Assembly: GCA_019359035.1 (NCBI GenBank)
Contig: JAHHIC010000097.1
Coordinates: forward strand, 1-59,677
Direction of reading: 5' to 3'
DNA: 59,677 bases
Origin: Scytonematopsis contorta HA4267-MV1
GTDB lineage: Bacteria; Cyanobacteriota; Cyanobacteriia; Cyanobacteriales; Nostocaceae
Part shown: piece by piece, positions 33,741 through 41,626 of the stretch
How positions within the stretch are numbered: position 1 is the stretch's first letter
Layout: each line of letters starts with the position of its first letter
Notes under the pieces: model-generated
Told to the model about the DNA's origin: nothing
What the model saw: only the letters and a program-made list of their open reading frames with translations
Database searches by the model: none
Position numbers and translations under genes: made by a program

Positions 33741-34065
33741 CAGATAGTTGGAAACAAAAATTTAGCGATCGCGCTCCGCCGGGACAGCAACATTCACGTC
33801 AAGCTACTTCTTCAAACCATTATACAGAGTTATTGCTTCGGTCAAATTTGACAAAAGCTTAAACTACCCTAATAAAACAGAATTACTATCCCAGATGGAT
33901 AAGTAACCACAAACCTGGATAAAACAAACCTCTGACTAATCATGATTAGCAATAAATCCAGCCTCGGTTCTATCTAGGTAGTACCTCAAACCATTGCACA
34001 GAACTGCCTATTGCTTGGATCCAATTTGACAAAAGCTGAAAAATCGTAATTACTAGAAGAAAGAT
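33741..34065. other. intergenic region with a duplicated ~50-bp segment before mobC-like gene
   Basis: A segment containing CAAACCATTATACAGAG and ending TCAAATTTGACAAAAGCT (33815-33859) recurs as 33990-34036. Related copies lie near 29062 and 41158. TCAAATTTGA is a 10-bp palindrome. Candidate relaxosome or oriT-related sites. No gene seen. Confidence 0.5.
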
Positions 34066-34395
34066 ATGAAACCAAGCACGAGTCAACAACGCACTCGCAT
34101 GTTAGCAATTTATGCTTCAGAGTCAGAAGAACAAGCAATAAAAAAGAAAGCTGCTGAGACTGGGACAAGCGTATCAGAATATTTGCGCTCCTGTGGACTG
34201 AGACGAGTGCTAGCTACTAAACCGTCAGCTGACTTAGTTGCTGTTAGAGATTATGCAGGAAAAGCTAAAAGCGAAATTATTGGCCTTATCCATATTGCTG
34301 AAAGTAATAATAATGAAGAACTGTTAAAAATAGCTAAACTCATTGAGGAACATGTAGACAAGGCAATTGCAGCAGCATTTAATCTTTTCTTGTAA
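34066..34395 (+). CDS. mobC: MobC-like ribbon-helix-helix mobilization accessory protein
   Basis: 109 residues. 'RTRMLAIYASESEEQAIKKKAAETGTSVSEYLRSCGL' is the N-terminal strand plus two helices of ribbon-helix-helix MobC proteins (S-V-S-E-Y-L-R pattern). It is followed by 'DLVAVRDYAGKAKSEIIGLIHIAE' and a C-terminal helix. MobC proteins bind oriT and help the relaxase nick. The relaxase is 7.2 kb downstream on the same strand. GAAGAAAGAT precedes ATG 34066. Repeated sequences just upstream could be its sites. Confidence 0.75.
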   Translation: MKPSTSQQRTRMLAIYASESEEQAIKKKAAETGTSVSEYLRSCGLRRVLATKPSADLVAVRDYAGKAKSEIIGLIHIAESNNNEELLKIAKLIEEHVDKAIAAAFNLFL

Positions 34396-34675
34396 TACTC
34401 TAATTTTCAGAAATTAGCATATCCACACCAACACAGAGTTTATGTTGCGAGGCTTCTTACTGATAAAGCTAAAACTTATCAATCAATAAAAATGTATCAA
34501 GTCGGGGATAAAATTTCCGATTTTTTTTATAGCAACAACTCATATAAGTAATATACCAAGTCATACATAAATGAGATTTAAGCACATAGGAACCCATATA
34601 GCAATCCTAGCGGAAATTACGGTAATCAAGCTGTATTTATGAAATATTACTCAATAATATATATTTCCTCATCCA

Positions 34676-34768
34676 ATGCAGAAATTTAAAGCATCTGCCG
34701 TTAGCTCGGTTTTATTATCCATCGCTAGCATCATCGCTTTATTGCCCGCCATACGCCATAGTACTTAG
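34676..34768 (+). CDS. possible 30-residue hydrophobic peptide
   Basis: MQKFKASAVSSVLLSIASII, then ALLPAIRHST and stop: a basic N-terminus and a single apolar helix, similar in layout to small membrane peptides. ATG 34676 has no good Shine-Dalgarno. It may be real or chance. The rest of 34396-34777 shows nothing recognisable. Confidence 0.3.
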   Translation: MQKFKASAVSSVLLSIASIIALLPAIRHST

Positions 34769-34777
34769 GGTTACAAA

Positions 34778-35971
34778 TTACGTCTTTGACACACTTTCAG
34801 CAAAGAGTTTAAATGAAGATGGTACAGATGTAAAACGAATATAAAAATGGTTAGAATTATCTAATATTTTCACCACCTTAGCATAAACATCTGTTAAAAT
34901 CAGAGTCTCATCTTTCCGGTAAAAATCGATTTTGATATTGCTCAAAATTTCTACAGGCTCGTGAGAATATATCTGGGCACTTGTGTCAGAAATTTTTACT
35001 ACATTTCCTCGATATACTTTTTCTGATAAATGCTTGTCTTTAACTACCCTGAATTGAAGAGGAATTTCCTGCTTGAGAGCAATCAATGTTTCTGCTCTTT
35101 GCGGTAAATATAAATTATATTTACCACCGATACCACCAATTTCATAAATTGTGATTGATTCTTTAGTTCCCTTCGGTTGTACTTGCATTTCCCCATCGAC
35201 CCGTAGGAGTTCTTGTATTGATTTTAGAATATCAGATGAAATCAGTATCTGCCCACCTACTGTGTACTTCTCGATACTAAAAACTAAGTTAACGCTACTA
35301 CCCATAACTGTATATTTAGCATATAGTTGAGAACCTACGTTTCCGGCAAACATATTACCAGTATGTATACTAATGCCCATTCCCAAAAGTGGAATTCCTG
35401 AAGGAATTAGTTTATTATTAATGTCATCCATAGCCAATTGCATGGCAATAGCACAACTGACAGCCTGTTCTTGAGCATCCATCATCGCTATGGGAGCGCC
35501 AAACATTACAAATATCCCATCCCCCATAAAATTATTAATTGTTCCTTCATACTTGTAGATAATTTTTGTCATCACCTCTAAGTATAGGCTGGTAATTTCG
35601 GCGATTTTTTCTGGTGGTATCTGCTCCGATAGCACCGAGAACCCTCGTAAGTCACAGAAGAGTAAAGTGACAACCCGCTCCTTTCCACCTAATTGTAAAC
35701 CTTCCGGTGTTTCCAACAGAATTGTTGCTACTTCATTAGTTAAGTAGCGTCCAAAAATTTTTCGCATCTTTGCAATTTTTTGATTCGCATCCACTATGAA
35801 AATTACACTAATATATAATGCGATGATTGACGGTAGTACTTGAATCCAGTACTCTGATATAACAGCAAAATAGATGCCGATTCCGCTGACTCCCCCCAGA
35901 GTCATAATTAAAATTGTGGTGTAAGGCAATTCTGTAGTTTTGTTCCGTTTTTGTGGTATTGATTTGAGCAT
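34778..35971 (-). CDS. class III adenylate/guanylate cyclase with membrane anchor and PilZ-like end
   Basis: 397 residues. Two N-terminal transmembrane segments (about 18-60: 'ILIMTLGGVSGIGIYFAVI', 'VLPSIIALYISVIFIV') precede a linker and the cyclase domain (about 95-290). The domain has 'VVTLLFCDLRGFSVLSEQIPPEK' with the first metal Asp, and 'YEGTINNFMGDGIFVMFGAP' with the second. The C-terminal 95 residues 'LQFRVVKDKHLSEKVYRGNVVKISDTSAQIYSHEPV' resemble a PilZ beta-barrel, which might sense a nucleotide. Signalling enzyme at the cell membrane; substrate (ATP or GTP) not certain. Single gene, not obviously linked to plasmid functions. Confidence 0.85.
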   Translation of the reverse strand: MLKSIPQKRNKTTELPYTTILIMTLGGVSGIGIYFAVISEYWIQVLPSIIALYISVIFIVDANQKIAKMRKIFGRYLTNEVATILLETPEGLQLGGKERVVTLLFCDLRGFSVLSEQIPPEKIAEITSLYLEVMTKIIYKYEGTINNFMGDGIFVMFGAPIAMMDAQEQAVSCAIAMQLAMDDINNKLIPSGIPLLGMGISIHTGNMFAGNVGSQLYAKYTVMGSSVNLVFSIEKYTVGGQILISSDILKSIQELLRVDGEMQVQPKGTKESITIYEIGGIGGKYNLYLPQRAETLIALKQEIPLQFRVVKDKHLSEKVYRGNVVKISDTSAQIYSHEPVEILSNIKIDFYRKDETLILTDVYAKVVKILDNSNHFYIRFTSVPSSFKLFAESVSKT

Positions 35972-36220
35972 ATAAATGACTCTAGCCTAATCTAAAGGGT
36001 TCTCTAAATCCTGTACAGTATTCTTGTGAAAAATTGTCTATTTAGAATGTTAAAAAAAAAGAAGGAAGAAGGAAGATGGGAATCAACAAAAAAGCTGGTC
36101 GCGCAGAAGTCTACGTGAACCAGCATGTGATTAGTACCTAATCCTCAAAGCTAGTTGAACAGTTAATCAATTGTGATTCAATTGTTGATAATGTCAGTTG
36201 TGTAAGCTGTTCAAAATAAA
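35972..36220. other. intergenic; purine simple repeat and imperfect palindrome
   Basis: AAGGAAGAAGGAAGA-type tract at 36060-36075 and an ATCAA..TTGAT palindromic stretch near 36166-36189. Nothing else recognised. Confidence 0.3.
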
Positions 36221-36598
36221 TTACACCTTTCCTCGATGCCCTCTATAGGATATTTCTACTGTTCCTATAAATGACCTAGAGTCTTTTAATTCCACCCTTA
36301 CATTGCCGAAACCACTGATTATTGCCAGAGCGATAACCCTAGAACGAAAAAACTCAACAGGGTTATGAAGTGGTTGCTCTAATAACAGGGTTACCATACC
36401 TGTAGGCGATGAAGGAAGACTATATTCAGAAGCTATATCAATTAGTTCTTGATAATTGCAGGTAATTAAGCATCCATTTGGGAAAATTATCCGTTGCTTT
36501 TCTTTGCCAAGTCTTTCCAGAAAAGCACAGTAGGAACTTCCTGTCTCAATTAACCTGGATAAACTCTCGAAATACGTTCTTAGCAAGTGTTTCGTCAT
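36221..36598 (-). CDS. hypothetical protein, 125 residues
   Basis: ATG 36598 (MTKHLLRTYFESLSRLIETGSSYC..) or 36607. Contains 'KQRIIFPNGCLITCNYQELIDIASEYSLPSSP' and a C-terminal beta-rich 'GNVRVELKDSRSFIGTVEISYRGHRG'. No family recognised. Divergent from the NACHT gene, with about 215 bases between; it could regulate or modulate that gene. Confidence 0.5.
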   Translation of the reverse strand: MTKHLLRTYFESLSRLIETGSSYCAFLERLGKEKQRIIFPNGCLITCNYQELIDIASEYSLPSSPTGMVTLLLEQPLHNPVEFFRSRVIALAIISGFGNVRVELKDSRSFIGTVEISYRGHRGKV

Positions 36599-36812
36599 AC
36601 TAACCACTTTTATCGCGAGTCATAGGTTTACTCCGTCAGAGCGACTATGACTCGCCCTAATGGCTTGCTTGTATAGTAACTGACATTTATTTATTTAGCA
36701 AGTATGCTAGCTTATTTATTCTTTTTGTATGTTTATCGAAGTACAAGTTGGTTAAAAAAACTGACATGTTATTTTATTAGTGTTATAATTCCAAGAATGT
36801 ACCACTTTAATT

Positions 36813-39212
36813 GTGAGCGAAATGGCAAAACCTTCCCTCAAGGTGTCTCAACAAGGACTCCAACAAGCACAAGAAGCTTTTACCAAGCAAGGATTCACAC
36901 AAGAGTCTCTAGCTGCTCAAGTAGGATGTAACCGTTCTGTAATTAGTAAGTTTTTCAATGGTGAGAGCGTTTGGGAAAAGTACTTTACCAGTATTTGTGA
37001 AGTGTTAGGCATTAACTACCAACAAGTATCATACGGATATATCCCACCCTCAGTTCAAAACTCAGTAGAAAAGATACGTAATAAGGTCAAAGAACTTACG
37101 CAAGAGCTATGCGGAACGATGCGTATATTGGACATGACACAACCAATTGAGTTGAGTCAAATTTATACCGATGTCAATATTTTAGAAAAGTTAACAGCAC
37201 TCAGACGCAAAACTATCGACGAATTATTTGAAGAGTGTGGATATGAAGACTTCGACAGATTTGGATTGGGTAAGGTTGTAGAACAACGAATTATCGGTAC
37301 TAAAGCAGTAGAAAAATATAAAAAACTAATCGTATTAGGAAAACCTGGTGCTGGTAAAACCACTTTTTTAAGATATTTAGCGATTCAGTGTAACCAAGGA
37401 AGTTTCCTATCTCACCTCGTTCCAATTTTTATCCCTCTTAAATATTTTGCCGAAGACTCAAATCGACCAAGTTTATTTGAATATATAAAGCAACAGTACA
37501 CTGGATGTAACGTTACAGAAAGTGAACTTAGCGAATTATTTAAGCAAGGTTCAGCTTTAATTTTACTTGATGGATTAGACGAAGTCAGTACTGAGTATCA
37601 AGAGCATACTTTAAAAGAAGTTAGAGGCTTTTCTCGGATATATTTTGATAATCATTTTGTTATCGCTTGTCGAATTGCAGCATGGGAGTATACCTTTGAT
37701 AAATTCACCGAAATAGAAATAGCAGATTTTGACGATAAACAAATTCATGAATTTGCAAATAATTGGTTTAAAAGTAAATCAATCAAATCAGATAAATTTC
37801 TTGAATGTCTGAAGAAAAATAATCGCGTCTATCAGCTTGCAGTGACTCCCGTTTTGCTAACTTTTCTATGCTTAGTATTTGAAGAATGTGGTAGTTTATC
37901 GCGTAATCGCTCGGAAAGTTACCATGAGGGATTAGATATTCTACTCAAAAAGTGGGATGCTAAACGTGGAATAAACCGTAGCCAAATTTATGAAAAATTA
38001 TCACTTAAACGCAAGAAAGATTTACTTAAACAAATTGCTTATAGTACTTTTGAGAGAGAAAAGTATTTTTTCACCTTATTAGATATTAAGAGTATTATTA
38101 ATAATTACATAATAAAAATCTTAAATCAAGATAATGACTCAAGTGTTTCGCAAGTAGATATTGAAGCATTGTTGAAATATATGGAATCTCAACACGGAAT
38201 TATAGTTGAGCGAGCGAAAGGGATTTACTCATTTTCTCATCTCACCTTTCATGAGTATTTTGTTGCTAAAAGAATTGTGAGCTTAATTCCCCAAAAATCA
38301 GATGAGACAGAACTAGATGAACTTAACAATAAGTTGCCATTCGATATAGATAAACAATTAATTATTAATAATCAAGAATCGCAAAGAAATCAAGAATTAC
38401 AAAAACTAGTTGAACATTTAATAAATCCAAGATGGAGAGAAATTTTTTTACTAGCAGCTGAAATATTAGCACATGTTGATGATTTTTTTGGCTTGATAAA
38501 GCAAAAAACTGATAACATTTTAGAGGCAAAAGAAAATTTGCAAGAGTATGTTAAAAATGTCAACAAAGAAACTCAATCAATTCTAAACTTATTCCAGATA
38601 AAAAATGGACTTGAAGGCAAAAGAATGCAAGCTGCTACTCGCGCATTTTTTATGGATATTGATTATAACATTGACCCCCAAAGACAACTTTGTTTTTTGT
38701 TAGACCCACGAACTAAGTACTTAACTTGTGGTAATTGTTTTACTCGCATCTTTAAAGATGTTGATACCTTGAAAGAAGGGGTTATTATTGCTCTCAAATA
38801 TGATGAGACGACTACCGAAGCAACCCGTAAAGTAATTAACGCAAACTCTGCCGATGAAATTATGAGAATTGCTGTTAATTATGGTATTGAATCTCAAAGA
38901 CTCAAGAACAACAGTGCAAGCGAACTATACGGAATCATGAATGATTTTTTTCAAGTTAATAATTCAGTATCTGAAAATCAAGATAAATTAAAGCATGGTG
39001 CAGAACAAGTTAGAAGAATTGCAAGCAAAAAACTGTTAGGCTGCCAACTATTAGGAGCCAGTTTTAATAGTTTTAACGAAGAAGACCAGCAAATACTTAA
39101 ACATTATTATTATGCGAATAAGTTATTAATAGACTGTTTACTACAAACTGATTGTGTTGCTAACAGTCAGCTACAGGGTGAGATTTTTGACACATTGTTT
39201 TCACAAAAATAA
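36813..39212 (+). CDS. HTH-NACHT NTPase, candidate anti-phage NLR-like protein
   Basis: 799 residues, GTG 36813 (ATG 36822 possible). An N-terminal XRE-like helix-turn-helix (about 25-65: 'FTQESLAAQVGCNRSVISKFFNGESVW') is followed by a NACHT module: Walker A GKPGAGKTT (176-184), Walker B 'ALILLDGLDEV' (D253, D256, E257), 'FVIACRIAAWEYTF' (sensor region) and 'LAVTPVLLTFLCLVFEE'. Then 'GIYSFSHLTFHEYFVAKRIV', typical of the NACHT winged-helix part, and about 270 helical residues. Bacterial NACHT proteins of this plan (bNACHT) are known to act in phage defence. The HTH at the N-terminus could be an autoregulator or effector. The next gene encodes a di-iron oxidase-like protein. Confidence 0.8.
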   Translation: MSEMAKPSLKVSQQGLQQAQEAFTKQGFTQESLAAQVGCNRSVISKFFNGESVWEKYFTSICEVLGINYQQVSYGYIPPSVQNSVEKIRNKVKELTQELCGTMRILDMTQPIELSQIYTDVNILEKLTALRRKTIDELFEECGYEDFDRFGLGKVVEQRIIGTKAVEKYKKLIVLGKPGAGKTTFLRYLAIQCNQGSFLSHLVPIFIPLKYFAEDSNRPSLFEYIKQQYTGCNVTESELSELFKQGSALILLDGLDEVSTEYQEHTLKEVRGFSRIYFDNHFVIACRIAAWEYTFDKFTEIEIADFDDKQIHEFANNWFKSKSIKSDKFLECLKKNNRVYQLAVTPVLLTFLCLVFEECGSLSRNRSESYHEGLDILLKKWDAKRGINRSQIYEKLSLKRKKDLLKQIAYSTFEREKYFFTLLDIKSIINNYIIKILNQDNDSSVSQVDIEALLKYMESQHGIIVERAKGIYSFSHLTFHEYFVAKRIVSLIPQKSDETELDELNNKLPFDIDKQLIINNQESQRNQELQKLVEHLINPRWREIFLLAAEILAHVDDFFGLIKQKTDNILEAKENLQEYVKNVNKETQSILNLFQIKNGLEGKRMQAATRAFFMDIDYNIDPQRQLCFLLDPRTKYLTCGNCFTRIFKDVDTLKEGVIIALKYDETTTEATRKVINANSADEIMRIAVNYGIESQRLKNNSASELYGIMNDFFQVNNSVSENQDKLKHGAEQVRRIASKKLLGCQLLGASFNSFNEEDQQILKHYYYANKLLIDCLLQTDCVANSQLQGEIFDTLFSQK

Positions 39213-39267
39213 AATCAAATAAAAAATCAATAACAAGTAGACTAGAAGTAGGAGTGATGTAATTAAA

Positions 39268-40362
39268 ATGCTATCAAACCAGCAAATAAGTCCACAAAGT
39301 AATCAAGTAGCTAGCTTCAAATTTACACAAACTCAATCTTCCGAAAATATACACACATTATCGCAACAAATTATCTATCTTCTTTCCAATGACCACCAAA
39401 TACTTCCTTCATCAAAATTAATCCTTCAGACCTTATATCGAGAGTTGCCCATAATCCTACATTCAGCATTTACAAATGAGGACAGAAAAGCACTTCTAGA
39501 AGTACATAAAAGCCTTTATACTATCTACGAAATAAACTTTAGTAATCCTTTATCACCAGTTTGCTTACATGAACATAGCCCTTGGTTATTAACAATTCGT
39601 CGTCAAATTGAAAATGTATGGTTGAATTACGAAATTCCACGCATTCAAAAACAATTACCCTCCGAGTCCGAAGCGAAGCAGCCGAAATTGCTTCGTGATT
39701 GGTTTATGGAGCAAGCACGAATAGAGTCGGACATTGATAAATGCGTGTTAAAATTTCTTAAAGACCAAGCATCTGTCGAGCAATTCAATACATTTATACT
39801 TTCAGATGCAACTTTAAACTATCGTTTTTGTGATACCTTAGCTCTAGCATTACTCCACTTCAGTGAAACCGTAAAAGCTGAAATAGTTCAAAATATATGG
39901 GATGAGTCCGGGCATGGGATAGCCAAGGAGTCACACGCAAGTCAATTCACAAGGATGCTTGCTTCCCTTGGTTTGGAACAACCAACTTCCCCCATTTGGG
40001 AAAACTGGCAACCCTACGCAGGTCATAACTTTTACTTTTGCTTTGGATTGAACCGAAAACACTACTTCAAAGCAATTGGAAATTTAGCGATGCCTGAAAT
40101 TTTTGACCCAAGTCGCAATAGTTCAATTATCGCAGGTTTAGAACGTTTGTATTCAGATGCGCGAGTAAGATTCGAGTACTTCTATAACCATATAGAAGCA
40201 GATGAAAAACATGGCTTAAGTTGGCTAGATAATGTCATCACTCCTATTGTTGAATTGCAACCTGAAGCTGGAATGGAATTAGCAATTGGTGGTGCTGTTC
40301 GTATGGAAGCGATGAGACGTTACAACCAGTATTTGGCGCTTCGGTTTGGGATTTGTAAATAA
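39268..40362 (+). CDS. haem-oxygenase-like di-iron oxidase (iron-containing redox enzyme family)
   Basis: 364 residues, ATG 39268 with AGTAGGAGTGATG-type Shine-Dalgarno. The C-terminal 200 residues contain 'LHFSETVKAEIVQNIWDESGHG' (E..H metal ligands) and 'VRFEYFYNHIEADEKHGLSWLDNVI' (H..D..H), the iron-ligand pattern of haem-oxygenase-like di-iron oxidases. These act on amino acids, fatty acids or N-hydroxy substrates. The N-terminal 160 residues are helical and unassigned. It follows the NACHT gene by 55 bases, same strand; whether they function together is open. Confidence 0.75.
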   Translation: MLSNQQISPQSNQVASFKFTQTQSSENIHTLSQQIIYLLSNDHQILPSSKLILQTLYRELPIILHSAFTNEDRKALLEVHKSLYTIYEINFSNPLSPVCLHEHSPWLLTIRRQIENVWLNYEIPRIQKQLPSESEAKQPKLLRDWFMEQARIESDIDKCVLKFLKDQASVEQFNTFILSDATLNYRFCDTLALALLHFSETVKAEIVQNIWDESGHGIAKESHASQFTRMLASLGLEQPTSPIWENWQPYAGHNFYFCFGLNRKHYFKAIGNLAMPEIFDPSRNSSIIAGLERLYSDARVRFEYFYNHIEADEKHGLSWLDNVITPIVELQPEAGMELAIGGAVRMEAMRRYNQYLALRFGICK

Positions 40363-40549
40363 GCTGTTCCACTTTTTCTTAGAGGTAGTTAGTCATAATT
40401 CTATTCGTAATATAACAGTTAAAGAGTTATTACTATCAACCTTTGGGGTTGATATTTTGAAAAAACGCCTGGGAAAACCAAAGGATTTTTCCGCACAAGG
40501 CAAAATTGATTGTGATGAGGATGATACCCCACTTCAAAATCCTTTTTAG
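40346..40549 (+). CDS. possible small protein, 67 residues
   Basis: TTG 40346 overlaps the di-iron protein gene by 17 bases. The C-terminal half 'LSTFGVDILKKRLGKPKDFSAQG' followed by acidic 'DCDEDDTPLQNPF' looks protein-like. No better start is present. A CCCCACT/AGTGGGG hairpin (40528-40554) spans the stop. Low confidence. Confidence 0.35.
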   Translation: MGFVNKLFHFFLEVVSHNSIRNITVKELLLSTFGVDILKKRLGKPKDFSAQGKIDCDEDDTPLQNPF

Positions 40550-40654
40550 TGGGGAGCTTGGATTTGTGAGGGTATTAAGTAAGCTTATTTTCTCCCAATC
40601 ACTACATACTGTTCTTATATAGATAATTGTAGTTATCATAACAATTTACTACTG

Positions 40655-40964
40655 ATTACACTAACTCACTACAGGTTCACTACCTAATCACTACAAACTC
40701 ACTGCCAAATCTCAGAATCTGTCAACCAAATTGGTAAAATAATTAGTAAATAACCCTCAAAATTGTTTTATCACTCACTACTTGCTCACGACTAATATCA
40801 CCTGTACCCTAAAACATTCACTTTACAGGCAAATAGCTATAAGCATTATACAGCAATAATCACAGCCATTTCCAGCCTCACTCGAAAAACCGATGATTGT
40901 CGCAGTGTGGTGGAGTCGCGTGGGAGTCGCGTGGGGGTCATGTGGGGGAGACAAGGAATGCTCC
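40655..40964. repeat. dispersed iteron element, copy C
   Basis: The clearest copy. 11-bp units start at 40666, 40677, 40688, 40699 (consensus TCACTACAAAC), and again at 40775 and 40786. The core TCAACCAAATTGGTAAAATA starts at 40722. The right end 40905-40964 has the GTGGAGTCGCGTGGG segment partly triplicated, then GAGACAAGGAATGCTC. The noncoding sequence 40965-41275 follows. Confidence 0.72.
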
Positions 40965-41275
40965 TTATTAGTGTTCAATAACAATCATTTCACCCCTTCA
41001 ACACACTACTCACAATAAGTTTGAAGTATGTAGTAAATATTTCATATTACAAAATTACTAATCTCGATTATAAACTCAACAAAATTTGGGCGATCGCCTT
41101 TACGACTTCAAACACGCTAAGGACTCAAACTCTTGCACAGGCTACTTTCCTGCCTTTGTCAAATTTCTCAAAAGCAAAAGCTAAGAAAACAAATATACTA
41201 ATAAAAACTTCAGAACAAACCCATAAATTAATTGCTGCACTAAATACACCTCTTTAAATTTAAACCACTACATTC

Positions 41276-41283
41276 GCTAACGC
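41276..41283 (+). promoter_or_regulatory. RCTAACGC motif before the 41320 gene
   Basis: GCTAACGC, 44 nt before ATG 41320, with TACATT at 41269-41274. CCACTACATT upstream is shared with the copy at 3953. Confidence 0.5.
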
Positions 41284-41319
41284 CTTTATTTATGCAAAAT
41301 TTACAATTACAAAAGAAGA

Positions 41320-41571
41320 ATGAAATATTTTGCTAAACTTACTTACTTTAAAGAAAGTGGAAAGTATTATACAGAAGGGGATTTAGAAATTTTACCAGAA
41401 GAAATTAATAATGAAGGTAATTTATGTCTGATGTTTAAGCTCATCGACAGAATTGAGGAACTAAGCAGAAAAAAAGAACTTCCAGGAATAGGAGGGGACT
41501 GACTCAAAGAAGGGCATATTTCGGTGAATGTGCCGGATATTGGTTATCCCCATCTAATGCTAAAAAGGTAA
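41320..41571 (+). pseudogene. small protein gene with an in-frame TGA
   Basis: AAGAAG precedes ATG 41320. The frame gives 60 residues (MKYFAKLTYFKESGKYYTEG.. ..RKKELPGIGGD) to TGA 41500-41502. It then stays open for 22 codons (LKEGHISVNVPDIGYPHLML..) to TAA 41569-41571. The second part looks like a natural continuation (G-Y-P-H-L end strand). So either a nonsense mutation shortened a protein of about 83 residues, or the stop is read through. No family firmly recognised. Confidence 0.5.
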
Positions 41572-41626
41572 AATAGATTAATCCTCCACCTGGAGGAATT
41601 AATTTTTTACTTTAAGTTATCTTCAC

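Noticed and set aside
41021-41257. 78-codon plus-strand frame after iteron copy C
   Set aside because: TTG start, no Shine-Dalgarno, sequence not protein-like at the N-terminus, and the DNA aligns with the noncoding repeat TCAAATTTGACAAAAGC region.
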